The position numbers and the translations under genes were made by a program. Source: Chromatiaceae bacterium (GTDB lineage: Bacteria > Pseudomonadota > Gammaproteobacteria > Chromatiales > Chromatiaceae). Taken from it: a stretch of DNA of 64,000 nt. Shown here one piece after another: positions 36,449-45,212 of this stretch. Numbering within the stretch: the stretch's first letter is position 1; every line of letters starts with the position of its first letter. The notes under the pieces are model-generated. The model saw only the letters and a program-made list of their open reading frames with translations. It was not told the origin of the DNA and did not search any database. The stretch is taken from contig JACKMU010000003.1 in the NCBI GenBank assembly GCA_024235215.1, forward strand, positions 62,001 to 126,000, given 5' to 3'.

Positions 36449-37233
36449 CTCACATCGACCTCTCTCTTGACCTGTTCCCAAAGCCTGTCCAGCCGCGCTT
36501 CCGACAACGCTGAGAGGCTGGTGCCATGGTCATCCGCTGCGGTTTCCAGGGCACGGAATCTGCGCTCGAATTTGCTGTTCGCATGGCGCAGCGCGGACTC
36601 CGCATCAACCCCCAGATGACGTGCGAGATTGACGCAGCTGAAGAGTAGATCACCCAGTTCATCGCTCAGTTTCTCCGGCGTCGGATCCTGCGCCAGCAGT
36701 GCCTCGAGCTCTGCGGACTCTTCGCGGATTTTCGCCAGCGGCCCGTCAGCAGAACGCCAATCAAAGCCCACCTTGGCAGCCCGTTTCTGCAGCTTTTCAG
36801 CGCGCACCAATGCAGGCAGCCCCAATGCCACACCGTCCAGCTGGCTCTGCCGCCCACCGCCGCTGTGGGATCTGCGCTCCTCTGCTTTATGCCGCTCCCA
36901 GGCTTCGCTCTGTTCGTCGACACCGGCAACCCGCGCTTCTGCAAACACATGCGGATGACGACGAATCATCTTCTCGGTAATCCCGCGGGCCACATCGTCA
37001 AAATCGAACGCGTCAATCTCTTTCGCCAGCTGCGCGTAGAAAACCACCTGGAACAGCAGATCACCGAGCTCCGCGCACAACTCCGACATCTCTCCACGCT
37101 CGATCGCATCGGCCACCTCATAAGCCTCTTCGATGGTGTGGGGCAGAATGGTTTTAAACGACTGCGCCAGATCCCAGGGACAACCGTCCTCGGGATCTCT
37201 CAGCCGCGCCATTAAGTCGAGTAAACGCTGCAT
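36445..37233 (-). CDS. mazG: Nucleoside triphosphate pyrophosphohydrolase MazG
   Basis: 262 aa from ATG 37233 (an upstream TTG at 37263 adds ten residues without homology). Two all-alpha NTP-PPase domains with EEAYEVADAIE and EE-x(n)-E-x-x-D metal-binding patterns; the linker carries QSEAWERHKAEER. Length matches E. coli MazG (263 aa). Hydrolyses (d)NTPs to monophosphates. Stop overlaps the start of the M48 lipoprotein gene. Confidence 0.94.
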   Translation of the reverse strand: MQRLLDLMARLRDPEDGCPWDLAQSFKTILPHTIEEAYEVADAIERGEMSELCAELGDLLFQVVFYAQLAKEIDAFDFDDVARGITEKMIRRHPHVFAEARVAGVDEQSEAWERHKAEERRSHSGGGRQSQLDGVALGLPALVRAEKLQKRAAKVGFDWRSADGPLAKIREESAELEALLAQDPTPEKLSDELGDLLFSCVNLARHLGVDAESALRHANSKFERRFRALETAADDHGTSLSALSEARLDRLWEQVKREVDVR

Positions 37234-37390
37234 ATGCGAAATCCGATCAAATCCTCGTTGCAAGATAGACTCTCACTAGCACAGACCGGTTCATAGCGCG
37301 GCAAGCCGTACCTCCTGCGCTGGAGGCGAACAGAACCGGTCGATAACCGCTCATTGAAGTAACTTTACACTGAGACACTGAGGCACAGGG

Positions 37391-37498
37391 TGCGCCTCCC
37401 ACGAGCTGCCCCCCTAGGGGTGGATCCCGGCCAGTCTATCAGAACGGCAGGGCCAAGTCCGGGATTCCACGAGGAGGCGCATGCCGTCCCTGGCATGC
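37391..37498. repeat. Cluster of inverted repeats (REP-like)
   Basis: Within the gap between mazG and the cytochrome-DUF302 gene, TGCGCCTCC (37391-37399) matches GGAGGCGCA (37473-37481) as a perfect 9-bp inverted pair, with inner GTGGATCCCGG/CCGGGATTCCAC pairing, followed at once by GCATGCC/GGCATGC (37479-37498). A further GACCGGTTC/GAACCGGTC pair is at 37284-37341. The rest of the gap (37234-37521) is without genes. Confidence 0.5.
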
Positions 37499-37521
37499 CG
37501 CGGGTATCCCCGGATGAGGGA

Positions 37522-38661
37522 TCAGAATTCGCCGGTAGCACCGGCAACCATGATATCCAGCATCTGCCGGTTGACCTTGATTGCGGTATCCACCACCTCC
37601 TGCGGCAGGAGCTGGCTGTTGATCAACATGTCCAGGTTGAGCATCATCAACCAGAGTTTGCCCTGCGCATCCTCGACCATCGAGATACGACATGGCATGT
37701 AGCTGGCGAATATCGGGTTGTTGATGATCATGGTGCGGGCATCCATCGGATTGCAGAACTGGTAGATGGCAAGGAAGGGTGTCTCGACCCCGCGCGACTC
37801 CAGCTCCGCAGAGACCTCCTGACTCCCCACCAGACGCAGATTGAGTTCGACCGCCTTGGAGAGCATCGCCTGAACCGCATCCTCTCTGGTCACCCCTGGC
37901 TTCAGCTCCATCTGCGCCACCGTCTGGGTGATATCGGTGATGCGCAGGCCACCGCCGGGAACCGGTCTGGGCGGCAGAGGCACCGCAGGCGGCATCGTCA
38001 CCGGCGGCCTGGCCGCCATCGGGCGCGGTGGTATGAAGCGCTCACCCGGCACGACCAGCGCGTCATCCAGCGTGGTGGTGAATGCAATCATGTCCAGTAC
38101 CTCCTGATCGGAATAGTCGTCGAAGGTCTCGTCATCAGGGTCGTCCGCGTGCTCTCTCGCTCTGCCCTTGAACATCTGTATCGACTGGAAAAGATACTCC
38201 GGATGTTGTCCTGCGAGCTGAGGCGCCTCCTTCTTCTCCTTGCCCATTCCGTTTGTCGCGTGGCAGGTTTTGCAGTCATCCATATAGAGCTCTTCACCAT
38301 TCTCGGGATTACCCGGGGTCCGCTGGGGGATGTTGAAGTGCTGGTCTCTGGCGATCTCCAGACTGGAAAGATAGGCGATGACATCCTCAATATCCTGCTG
38401 TCGCATCTGCGCCAGTCCGGACGTCTGCATCATGGTCGGGTTGATCCGCTTGCCACTGATATAATCCGCTATCGACTTGCGCAGATAGAACTCCGGCATA
38501 CCCGCCAGCCGCGGTGACAGACGCCCGGTGGCGCCCTGACCATAAATACCGTGGCAGAACGCGCAGTTCTTGTTGATGCGCTCTCCGTTGGCCAGATCGA
38601 CCGCCATCACGGCATGAGTAAACGTCAGAAACAGAACCAGTAATATGATATTTTTGTGCAT
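37522..38661 (-). CDS. Diheme cytochrome c fused to DUF302 domain
   Basis: 379 aa. Signal peptide IILLVLFLTFTHAVMA. Two c-type heme sites, CAFCH (near 34) and CKTCH (near 130), in two class I-like domains; a Pro-rich linker (PPRPMAARPPVTMPPAV, about 208-235); then a DUF302 domain with FLAIYQFCNPMDARTMI and the late helix. Exported. DUF302 folds are common in sulfur and anaerobic bacteria; this fusion suggests electron transfer to or from a DUF302 ligand or partner (inference). It is divergent from the multiheme electron-transfer genes beginning at 39164. Confidence 0.88.
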   Translation of the reverse strand: MHKNIILLVLFLTFTHAVMAVDLANGERINKNCAFCHGIYGQGATGRLSPRLAGMPEFYLRKSIADYISGKRINPTMMQTSGLAQMRQQDIEDVIAYLSSLEIARDQHFNIPQRTPGNPENGEELYMDDCKTCHATNGMGKEKKEAPQLAGQHPEYLFQSIQMFKGRAREHADDPDDETFDDYSDQEVLDMIAFTTTLDDALVVPGERFIPPRPMAARPPVTMPPAVPLPPRPVPGGGLRITDITQTVAQMELKPGVTREDAVQAMLSKAVELNLRLVGSQEVSAELESRGVETPFLAIYQFCNPMDARTMIINNPIFASYMPCRISMVEDAQGKLWLMMLNLDMLINSQLLPQEVVDTAIKVNRQMLDIMVAGATGEF

Positions 38662-39163
38662 TCAAACCTCCCATAGCGCATTCAATCGCAGTAACCCGCA
38701 AACCGCACAAATGGAGCGCGGAATCCATCACCGTTTTCAGTGACAGACCCATTATCCATACTTCAATCAACTAATTAACTGTTGTGTTTAAATGATATTC
38801 ACTCTTTTCAATGTGATCAGTCAGATACCATCGACCAGCCAGTGCCGGTCAGGCGCTTGATTCACACTGCACAGAGTTCGCCAACATCCCGACACCTGTC
38901 TGGTCGGGCGACTCTAACACCGAAGATTACGGGTGCGGATTTTTTGCTTGAATAATCCATTAAATTCTGGCGATAATCCGCCACCAGAATAACAAGCAGT
39001 GTATTGGGTTCAAGTGGTGGCCCTCCTTAGCAGCAGTTTCTGTAGCTTCGTCATGAAGTTCATACCTTATGCTGTGGGAGAAGCCGAAGCTGGAAACTCA
39101 CTTTGTAAAAAATAAAAATCGAAAACAATAAAAAATCCACTGTGATCCGGGTGGGGTGGCCAT
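38662..39163. other. Intergenic region before the multiheme cytochrome genes
   Basis: About 500 bases separating the divergent cytochrome-DUF302 and nine-heme genes. No small gene is supported. A 24-base stretch at 38899-38922 matches the hemerythrin coding sequence. The section near 39100-39140 is A-rich. No promoter motif was identified with confidence. Confidence 0.4.
38899..38922 (-). pseudogene. Possible remnant of a hemerythrin-gene 3' end
   Basis: These 24 bases differ in only one position from 45619-45642, inside the C-terminal part of the hemerythrin gene. Read on minus, the sequence gives VLESPDQ where hemerythrin has VFESPDQ, in the same reading phase, and similarity continues weakly for about 25 further bases with no gap. 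Upstream the frame hits a stop. It is probably a decayed duplicate fragment; chance is not excluded for such a short match. Confidence 0.3.
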
Positions 39164-41161
39164 GTGACCATTTTTATGCTTCGTCTGACAGCAATTGTAT
39201 TTTTCAGTGTCGGGTACGGCTTTTCCATGTCAGCGACAGCCACTGTTGGTGATAACCCGGCAGGAAAAAGTCCGCCCAAATTGGACAATGCCACCTGTCA
39301 GAGTTGTCACGACGGGAAATCGGAGACCTATGAAGTCCCCGGACCGGATGGAGAGATGCGCCCCTTATTGGTGATCGAACCGACCGGCTATCAGCAAAGC
39401 ATACATGCCGGAATGGAATGTATCTCCTGCCACAAGGAGATCGTGGATGCTGTCTCTCCACACCAGTTGGCCCCGGTAGTCAAACCCGACTGTGTCCAAT
39501 GCCACAAGAATCTTTCGGTGCAGAATGCGAACGAAGGGAAGCAAGATGCAGCAAGGGATAAGGTCGTCCAAAATTCACTCTCTTATGATCGCTCCTTTCA
39601 TGCTCAACCGCACAAGGAGATACCGAATCGGCCACGCGCTACCTGCGACGATTGCCACGACAGCCATTTTTTCAACGTCCCTCCCAAAGGCAGCCCGGAA
39701 CGCGAGGGGGAGTGGCGCCTTGGCGCACCCACCACCTGCGCTGCAAAGTGCCACGACGAATCGCTGGAGTACTACAGCGAATCGGTGCACGGTTTGCTGC
39801 TTACCGAAGAAAAGGACCCGAAGGGAGCCATCTGTTCCGACTGTCACGCAAGCCACGAAGAACGTGTCACCACCGCGGATGAATTCAAAGTCCTCATCAC
39901 CAAGGAGTGCGGTAACTGCCACAAAGAGAATTTCGGCAGCTACGCCGATACGTATCACGGCAAGATCAACCGGCTCGGGTATGGCTATACCGCGAAGTGC
40001 CATGACTGCCACGGCAGCCACAGTATCCTCAAGGTGGACGACCCCTACTCCGCTGTCCATCCAAAAAACCGACTCAACACCTGTAGCAAGTGCCACGATG
40101 GAGGTGAGAGCGGCCGACCGAAAGCCACCGAGGGTTTTGTCTCCTTTGCTCCCCACGCCAACGCTTTCGATTTCAAACGTTATCCTCAGGTGGCAGCGGC
40201 CTATTGGTTCATGATTCTGTTGCTCGTCGGCACTTTCGGGTTCTTCTGGATCCACTCGGTGCTTTGGTTCTATCGCGAATTCCAGGATCGGAAGGAGCAC
40301 CGTAGCCGTGCCCATGTAGATACCGAGGCGCTACCAGGGGCGGTTGGCAAGCAGGTATACCGTTTCGGCCCTGTCTCCCGAATCGCCCACTTGGTATTCG
40401 GGGTCAGTGACATGACGCTGGTGTTGACTGGTTTGGTGCTGCTTTTCGCGGGGGCAGCCTGGGCACCTGTACTGATCAAGCTGCTGGGTGGACCACAGAT
40501 TACCGGACTCATCCATCGCTCGGTGGCGGTGATCTTTGTCAGCGTGCTGCTACTGCATATCCTCTATCTCATCTATTTCATTTTCAAAAACCTGAAAACT
40601 TTCCGCTGGTTCGGACCGGATTCGCTGATACCCAACTGGAAGGACATGGAAGACATCGTCGGCATGTTCAAATGGTTCGTCGGCAAAGGACCCAAGCCTC
40701 TGTTCGATCGCTGGACCTACTGGGAAAAGTTCGATTACTGGGCGGTCTTCTGGGGTGTCGGGGCCATCGGCATCACCGGGCTCATGCTCTGGTTCCCCAC
40801 CGTGGTGGCCTCTTTCCTGCCCGGCTGGACCCTCAACGTCGCCGCCGTAATCCATAGCAAGCAGGCTCTGCTCGGAGCGGTCTTCCTGTTCACGGTGCAC
40901 TTCTTCAATGTTCATCTGCGTCCGGAGAAATTCCCCCCGCCGGACGTGGTCATGTTCACCGGCTCCGTAGACCTGGACGAGTTCCGACGTGAGCGGCCGG
41001 CCCAATACCAACGCCTGCGCGAAAGTGGGCAGTTGGAAAAGTACCTGGTAGACCAGCCATCCCGCCCGATGACAATAGGTTCCAAACTACTGGGGCTCAG
41101 TCTCATTGGCATAGGCTTCGTGATCCTGGTGCTGTTGGTAAATGGAGCTTTCACCGGCTAG
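39164..41161 (+). CDS. Nine-c-heme / b-type membrane cytochrome fusion (CbcL-like plan)
   Basis: 665 aa from GTG 39164 (ATG 39176 is the alternative). After a signal peptide ending near SATA, the periplasmic part carries nine heme-c sites in order: CQSCH, CISCH, CVQCH, CDDCH, CAAKCH (CxxxCH), CSDCH, CGNCH, CHDCH, CSKCH, all before about residue 325. The second half has membrane helices with likely heme-b histidines (RIAHLVFG, GLIHRSV, LLLHILYL, HFFNVHLRPEKF), like formate dehydrogenase/hydrogenase b subunits. This layout matches CbcL of Geobacter, an inner-membrane quinol oxidase for extracellular electron transfer. The genes that follow, monoheme, MtrA-like and MtrB-like, support this. Confidence 0.88.
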   Translation: MTIFMLRLTAIVFFSVGYGFSMSATATVGDNPAGKSPPKLDNATCQSCHDGKSETYEVPGPDGEMRPLLVIEPTGYQQSIHAGMECISCHKEIVDAVSPHQLAPVVKPDCVQCHKNLSVQNANEGKQDAARDKVVQNSLSYDRSFHAQPHKEIPNRPRATCDDCHDSHFFNVPPKGSPEREGEWRLGAPTTCAAKCHDESLEYYSESVHGLLLTEEKDPKGAICSDCHASHEERVTTADEFKVLITKECGNCHKENFGSYADTYHGKINRLGYGYTAKCHDCHGSHSILKVDDPYSAVHPKNRLNTCSKCHDGGESGRPKATEGFVSFAPHANAFDFKRYPQVAAAYWFMILLLVGTFGFFWIHSVLWFYREFQDRKEHRSRAHVDTEALPGAVGKQVYRFGPVSRIAHLVFGVSDMTLVLTGLVLLFAGAAWAPVLIKLLGGPQITGLIHRSVAVIFVSVLLLHILYLIYFIFKNLKTFRWFGPDSLIPNWKDMEDIVGMFKWFVGKGPKPLFDRWTYWEKFDYWAVFWGVGAIGITGLMLWFPTVVASFLPGWTLNVAAVIHSKQALLGAVFLFTVHFFNVHLRPEKFPPPDVVMFTGSVDLDEFRRERPAQYQRLRESGQLEKYLVDQPSRPMTIGSKLLGLSLIGIGFVILVLLVNGAFTG

Positions 41162-41244
41162 GATTGGGTCGGTTGACCGATTGAATTCTGGTAATTGAAA
41201 CGAAAGTTGACCTTAGAAACAGTGTTTTGTGGAGAATCAAACGA

Positions 41245-41601
41245 ATGAAGAGTGATCTGGCCCGGAAAGTAACCGCCCTGTTGTTGGGCATCTCATTCGC
41301 AATGGTATCGGTCGCCGGTTTTGCTGCCGACTACGATAAAAAAGCGGCGACAATGTTGTTCAAGCGCAATGAGTGCAACAAATGCCATGCCAAAGATCGC
41401 GATAAAAAGGGAACCGCATTGCGTAAGCTTGCCAAGGAACTCAAAGAGAAGGAGGACCCGATGGGCGAGATAGTCAAGAACCTCACCACCCAACCCATGG
41501 TTAAACTTCTCGACACGGGTAAAGAGGAGAAACACACCAAAATCGACACCGAGGATATGGGTGAGATAGAAAATCTTGGTAAATGGATTCTTTCGCAGTA
41601 A
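41245..41601 (+). CDS. Small monoheme cytochrome c
   Basis: 118 aa from ATG 41245 (GGAGAA ten bases upstream). Signal peptide ALLLGISFAMVSVAGFAA. One CNKCH site near residue 47 in a very Lys-rich mature protein, with a distal Met candidate in TTQPMVKLL. Class I-like but short and simple. It lies 83 bases after the nine-heme gene, and would be a periplasmic electron carrier between that protein and the decaheme cytochrome (inference from position). Confidence 0.85.
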   Translation: MKSDLARKVTALLLGISFAMVSVAGFAADYDKKAATMLFKRNECNKCHAKDRDKKGTALRKLAKELKEKEDPMGEIVKNLTTQPMVKLLDTGKEEKHTKIDTEDMGEIENLGKWILSQ

Positions 41602-41618
41602 CGCAGGTAGAGGGCAGC

Positions 41619-41640
41619 CTGACCCTTTTCGAGGTCAGGT
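41619..41640 (+). terminator. Stem-loop after the monoheme cytochrome gene
   Basis: CCTGACC (41619-41625) pairs with GGTCAGG (41634-41640) around an 8-nt loop, 18 bases after the stop; only TTAAC follows, so termination would be weak. It may separate the 39164-41601 genes from the sigma-54-type promoter downstream. Confidence 0.45.
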
Positions 41641-41920
41641 TAACGGTAGTGCGGGTTTATAGCAGTTGATACTAAAGGAAGGCGAAGCGATGAGCGGCAC
41701 GCATTGCCTATCCGATGAAACAATAATAACACTTAAGCCGCTGTTATTCTGTCCGGTTGCTGAACGGTCTGTTTTGTCGGAAGCAGCGTTGCCTAGCTCC
41801 GCTGACCCGCAGCTAATGATCAGATTGCAGCAGATTTTTCCATACCAGGGAAGGCGGTCAAATTGCCGAATTGTCGTTGACAGCTGATTTCCACCTTTCC
41901 GGCTGGAATGACAGTCAATT

Positions 41921-41937
41921 TTGGCAAGTGCCATGCA
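41921..41937 (+). promoter_or_regulatory. Sigma-54-type promoter upstream of the decaheme cytochrome gene
   Basis: TTGGCAAGTGCCATGCA has the invariant GG and GC at exact 10-base spacing and differs from the consensus TTGGCACG-N4-TTGCA at two positions. Transcription would start about 11 bases downstream, leaving about 60 bases of leader before ATG 42008. No enhancer site or sigma-54 activator gene was recognised in the window. The gap 41602-42007 is otherwise without a supported gene. Confidence 0.6.
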
Positions 41938-42007
41938 GAGTATTTAAGAACAAAAGCTGTAATAACTTATTGTATTACAGACAACTTTCACCATAGGGGG
42001 ATATCCG

Positions 42008-42949
42008 ATGAAGCGCTTGCAATGCGTGCTTTGGGCATGGTTTTGCGCCATGACGTTTTCAGGCCCGATGTTGGCGGCCGAGGGGTTGGTCAAGATCCAG
42101 GATCTGATCATGAAGGATGACGCCAAGTGTACTTCCTGTCATGACGAATCCGATAAGGCTAAGCCTCTGGTCATCGGCCAGACCCGGCACGGAACGCGTG
42201 CCGATGGACGCACTCCAACCTGCGTCAGCTGCCACGGGGAGAGCGACCAGCATATCCGCGAAGCGGAAGCGGGTGAGATAAAACCCCCGTCCAAGACCGA
42301 CGTGGTGTTCGGTATGAGATCCAAAACCGATGCCCTGACCCAGAACGGCAAGTGTCTCAGTTGTCACCAGGGAAGTACCCGCATCAACTGGCAGTCGAGC
42401 ACCCACGCAAATCGCGAAGTGGTTTGCACATCCTGCCACGAAATTCATTCCAGCCACGACAAGACCCGAGACAAGCGGGAACAGACAGAAATCTGTTTCA
42501 ACTGCCACAAGCAGCAGCGCTCACAACTGCACCGTCCCTCACACCATCCGGTACTGGAGGGAGAGATGGCCTGTTCGGATTGCCACAACGTGCACGGCGA
42601 CAACCCGATGCAACTGGTCAAGGCCAGCACCAACGAGACCTGCTATACCTGCCACATGGAGAAACGGGGACCGTTCCTGCATAACCACCAACCGGTGGCT
42701 GAGGATTGTGGGATCTGTCACAGCGCCCACGGAACCATTACTGACAATCTGCTCAAGTACCGGCAGCCCTATCTGTGCCAGGGGTGCCATAGCCACACCC
42801 GGCATCCCACCTCATCTCCGAGTTTGGTGACCGCTCCAGGTAGTGGCAGAAACATTCCTCAGGGACGTGGCTGCGTCAATTGCCATACCAACATTCACGG
42901 CAGCAACAGTACACAGAACGCGACCCCGGGTACGCGTTTCGTCCGCTGA
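42008..42949 (+). CDS. DmsE/MtrA-family decaheme cytochrome c
   Basis: 313 aa. Signal peptide (RLQCVLWAWFCAMTFSGPMLAA). Ten CxxCH sites: CTSCH, CVSCH, CLSCH, CTSCH, CFNCH, CSDCH, CYTCH, CGICH, CQGCH, CVNCH, evenly spaced across the protein, as in MtrA, PioA and DmsE. These fill the lumen of an MtrB-type barrel and carry electrons through the outer membrane. The barrel gene follows after 23 bases. No MtrC/OmcA-like surface cytochrome is present nearby, as in the PioAB arrangement. Confidence 0.93.
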   Translation: MKRLQCVLWAWFCAMTFSGPMLAAEGLVKIQDLIMKDDAKCTSCHDESDKAKPLVIGQTRHGTRADGRTPTCVSCHGESDQHIREAEAGEIKPPSKTDVVFGMRSKTDALTQNGKCLSCHQGSTRINWQSSTHANREVVCTSCHEIHSSHDKTRDKREQTEICFNCHKQQRSQLHRPSHHPVLEGEMACSDCHNVHGDNPMQLVKASTNETCYTCHMEKRGPFLHNHQPVAEDCGICHSAHGTITDNLLKYRQPYLCQGCHSHTRHPTSSPSLVTAPGSGRNIPQGRGCVNCHTNIHGSNSTQNATPGTRFVR

Positions 42950-42972
42950 TTGAACTTTAAGGGAGAGCAGAC

Positions 42973-45144
42973 ATGAAAAAGATGAATGACAAATTCACCA
43001 TGACCACCCTTGCTGTTGCGTTGGCGGCGGTGAACAGTTCCGGCGCGTATGCGATGGAAGACGATTTCGATGACGAACCCAGCGTGGAGGAGTTAAGCAC
43101 ACCCAGCAGCAGTGTCTCCTTCGGGATCGGCCACTGGAGCGGTGAGCGGGAACAGTATGGCATGTTCGACGGCATCCGGGATGATGGAACTGTGCTCCTG
43201 CTGGATGCGGACATCAACCAACGGGATGATGCCACCGGCACCTGGATCACCGGCAAGGTCAACAACCTGGGACAGGACAACCGCGATGCGGAGTTCGGCT
43301 ACGAGCGTCAGGGGGACTGGGGCGTCGGCATCAATTACGATCAGACCCCGCGCTATGCGCCTTACGAGGTCAATACCGGTCTGCAGGGCAGCGGCAGCGA
43401 CTCCCAGTCACTGGTCACTGTCGTTCCCGGAGCGGGGCAAGACAAGACACTCAATACTGAGCGCAAGGAGTTCGGTGTCAATCTCTACAAGTATTTGACG
43501 CCTGAATTGAAATTCAAGGCCGATTTCCGGAACCTGGAAAAGGATGGTGCACGTCACTGGGGCTACCGGGCTGAAGCGGCCGGTAATGATGTTGTATTCG
43601 TGACCGAGCCGATCGACGCCACAACCCAGCAATGGGAGGCTTTGTTGGAGTACACGGGCGAGAAATTCCAGCTAAACAGCGGCTATAGCGGGAGTCGGTA
43701 CAGCAATCACGAATCCTTGGCAAGCGTCAGCTTTGGGGCGGCAACGGATTACCTTTCGCTGCCTTTTGACAACCAGGCCCACCAGTTCTTCGTGAATGGC
43801 GGCTACAGCTTCACCCCGACTACCCGCGGCACCTTCAAGCTCTCCTACACACATGCCACGGCGGACGAGAACATACCCACCGCCAGCGCCCCGGGCATCA
43901 CTCTGGGAACCGGCGCACCGACGGATTTTGATGGAGAGGTGAATACCACGCTGATGCAGATCGGCCTGACCGCACGGCCGGTTAATAATCTGAGCGTGCT
44001 CGCCAACCTGCGCTACCACAAGGTGGATGAACAGACCCCGGAGTATCTGATCGACCTGAACGCTCCGGATCAGGATGTGCATAGTACTCCGCTCGACTTT
44101 CGAACGATCTCCGGCAAACTCGAAGGCACCTATCGGCTGCCACGCGATTATGCGGTGACCGCTGGCATCGATCATCGTAATCAGAAGCGCACCGTACCGG
44201 CGGGAACAGACAATGACGCAGACGGTCAAGATGACGAGCGTTATGTGCCCTGGCGGGAGGATATCAAGGAGACGACCTATCGCCTCCAGTTGCGCAAGAG
44301 CGTATCGGAGACGATCAATGGAGCTATCGACCTGCGGCACAGTCAACGGGATGGTTCCGATTACGAGAATGCGATACACGCGGACGGCCCGATCAATCCT
44401 TTCAACATCTCCGACCGTGACCGTGATACGGTCAAACTGGCTCTCGACTGGATGCCTACCAATCAGTTGGGCATGCAGTTCAATTACGAACAATCCTGGG
44501 ACGATTACAGTTCGGACTTTAGCGCTGCAGAGGTTGCAGCATTTAACGCGACACTGGGTGCAGGCAGTCCGGTTCCCGCCACGACCATGTGGTATGGCCT
44601 GCAGGATGGCAGTTCAAAACTGATCTCGTTGGACATGGACTATGTCTTCAACGAGGAGTGGCGCATGTACGGCTGGGTTTCCAGGGATGAAACCAGAGCA
44701 ACCGAGCATGTTGGCGATTTCGGAGTGTCAGGTGGTGCCACGACACTCGCATTCGAACGGACCAGCAAACTGAAGGACACCGGCACTTCAATAGGACTTG
44801 GCATCAAAGGCAAACCCAGTCACCGGTTAAGCGTTAAGGCCGATCTGGAATGGACCCGGAGCAAGAGCGAGTTTGACGATAATGACCCGTCAGTCACCGA
44901 TCCGCTGCCAGATATCAACAGCACAGCCACCAAGCTCACCCTGTCCGCCGAGTATGCGTTGACGAAGAATTCGGATCTTCGCCTGGACCTCATTCACCAG
45001 CGGTGGAAATCGGATGACTGGCGGTGGGAGTTCGCTGATGGCAGTTCGTTTGTCTACGATGACGCCTCCGACGGTACCACGGTGACGAAAGACTCGAATC
45101 AGGACGCCACCTTCGTCGGCCTGAGTTACCGCTACAGATTTTAA
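42973..45144 (+). CDS. MtrB/PioB-family decaheme-associated outer membrane barrel
   Basis: 723 aa. Signal peptide (TMTTLAVALAAVNSSGAYA), then an acidic N-terminal segment with the start SVSFGIGHWSGEREQYGMFDG typical of the MtrB/PioB family and a long series of amphipathic strands, ending LSYRYRF with a terminal aromatic residue for BAM recognition. Length fits MtrB (about 700). It wraps the decaheme partner encoded just upstream. No CxxC near the mature N-terminus as in Shewanella MtrB was seen. Confidence 0.93.
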   Translation: MKKMNDKFTMTTLAVALAAVNSSGAYAMEDDFDDEPSVEELSTPSSSVSFGIGHWSGEREQYGMFDGIRDDGTVLLLDADINQRDDATGTWITGKVNNLGQDNRDAEFGYERQGDWGVGINYDQTPRYAPYEVNTGLQGSGSDSQSLVTVVPGAGQDKTLNTERKEFGVNLYKYLTPELKFKADFRNLEKDGARHWGYRAEAAGNDVVFVTEPIDATTQQWEALLEYTGEKFQLNSGYSGSRYSNHESLASVSFGAATDYLSLPFDNQAHQFFVNGGYSFTPTTRGTFKLSYTHATADENIPTASAPGITLGTGAPTDFDGEVNTTLMQIGLTARPVNNLSVLANLRYHKVDEQTPEYLIDLNAPDQDVHSTPLDFRTISGKLEGTYRLPRDYAVTAGIDHRNQKRTVPAGTDNDADGQDDERYVPWREDIKETTYRLQLRKSVSETINGAIDLRHSQRDGSDYENAIHADGPINPFNISDRDRDTVKLALDWMPTNQLGMQFNYEQSWDDYSSDFSAAEVAAFNATLGAGSPVPATTMWYGLQDGSSKLISLDMDYVFNEEWRMYGWVSRDETRATEHVGDFGVSGGATTLAFERTSKLKDTGTSIGLGIKGKPSHRLSVKADLEWTRSKSEFDDNDPSVTDPLPDINSTATKLTLSAEYALTKNSDLRLDLIHQRWKSDDWRWEFADGSSFVYDDASDGTTVTKDSNQDATFVGLSYRYRF

Positions 45145-45181
45145 ATCATAAGCAACTCAGATTGATTGAAGACAGTGCAAG

Positions 45182-45212
45182 CCCCCCCCTTTGTGGTAGA
45201 AAAAAGGGGGGG
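45182..45212 (+). terminator. Terminator-like hairpin after the barrel gene
   Basis: A C-run followed by TTT (45182-45192) can pair with AAA followed by a G-run (45203-45212), separated by about ten bases, 38 bases after the stop. The remainder of the gap to 45577 contains no supportable gene. Confidence 0.5.

Noticed and set aside
41690..41887. Possible 65-aa gene (ATG 41690 with AAGGAAGG upstream)
   Set aside because: Composition and lack of any recognisable feature, plus position between a terminator-like hairpin and a sigma-54 promoter, make it more likely untranslated. Only conservation could support it.
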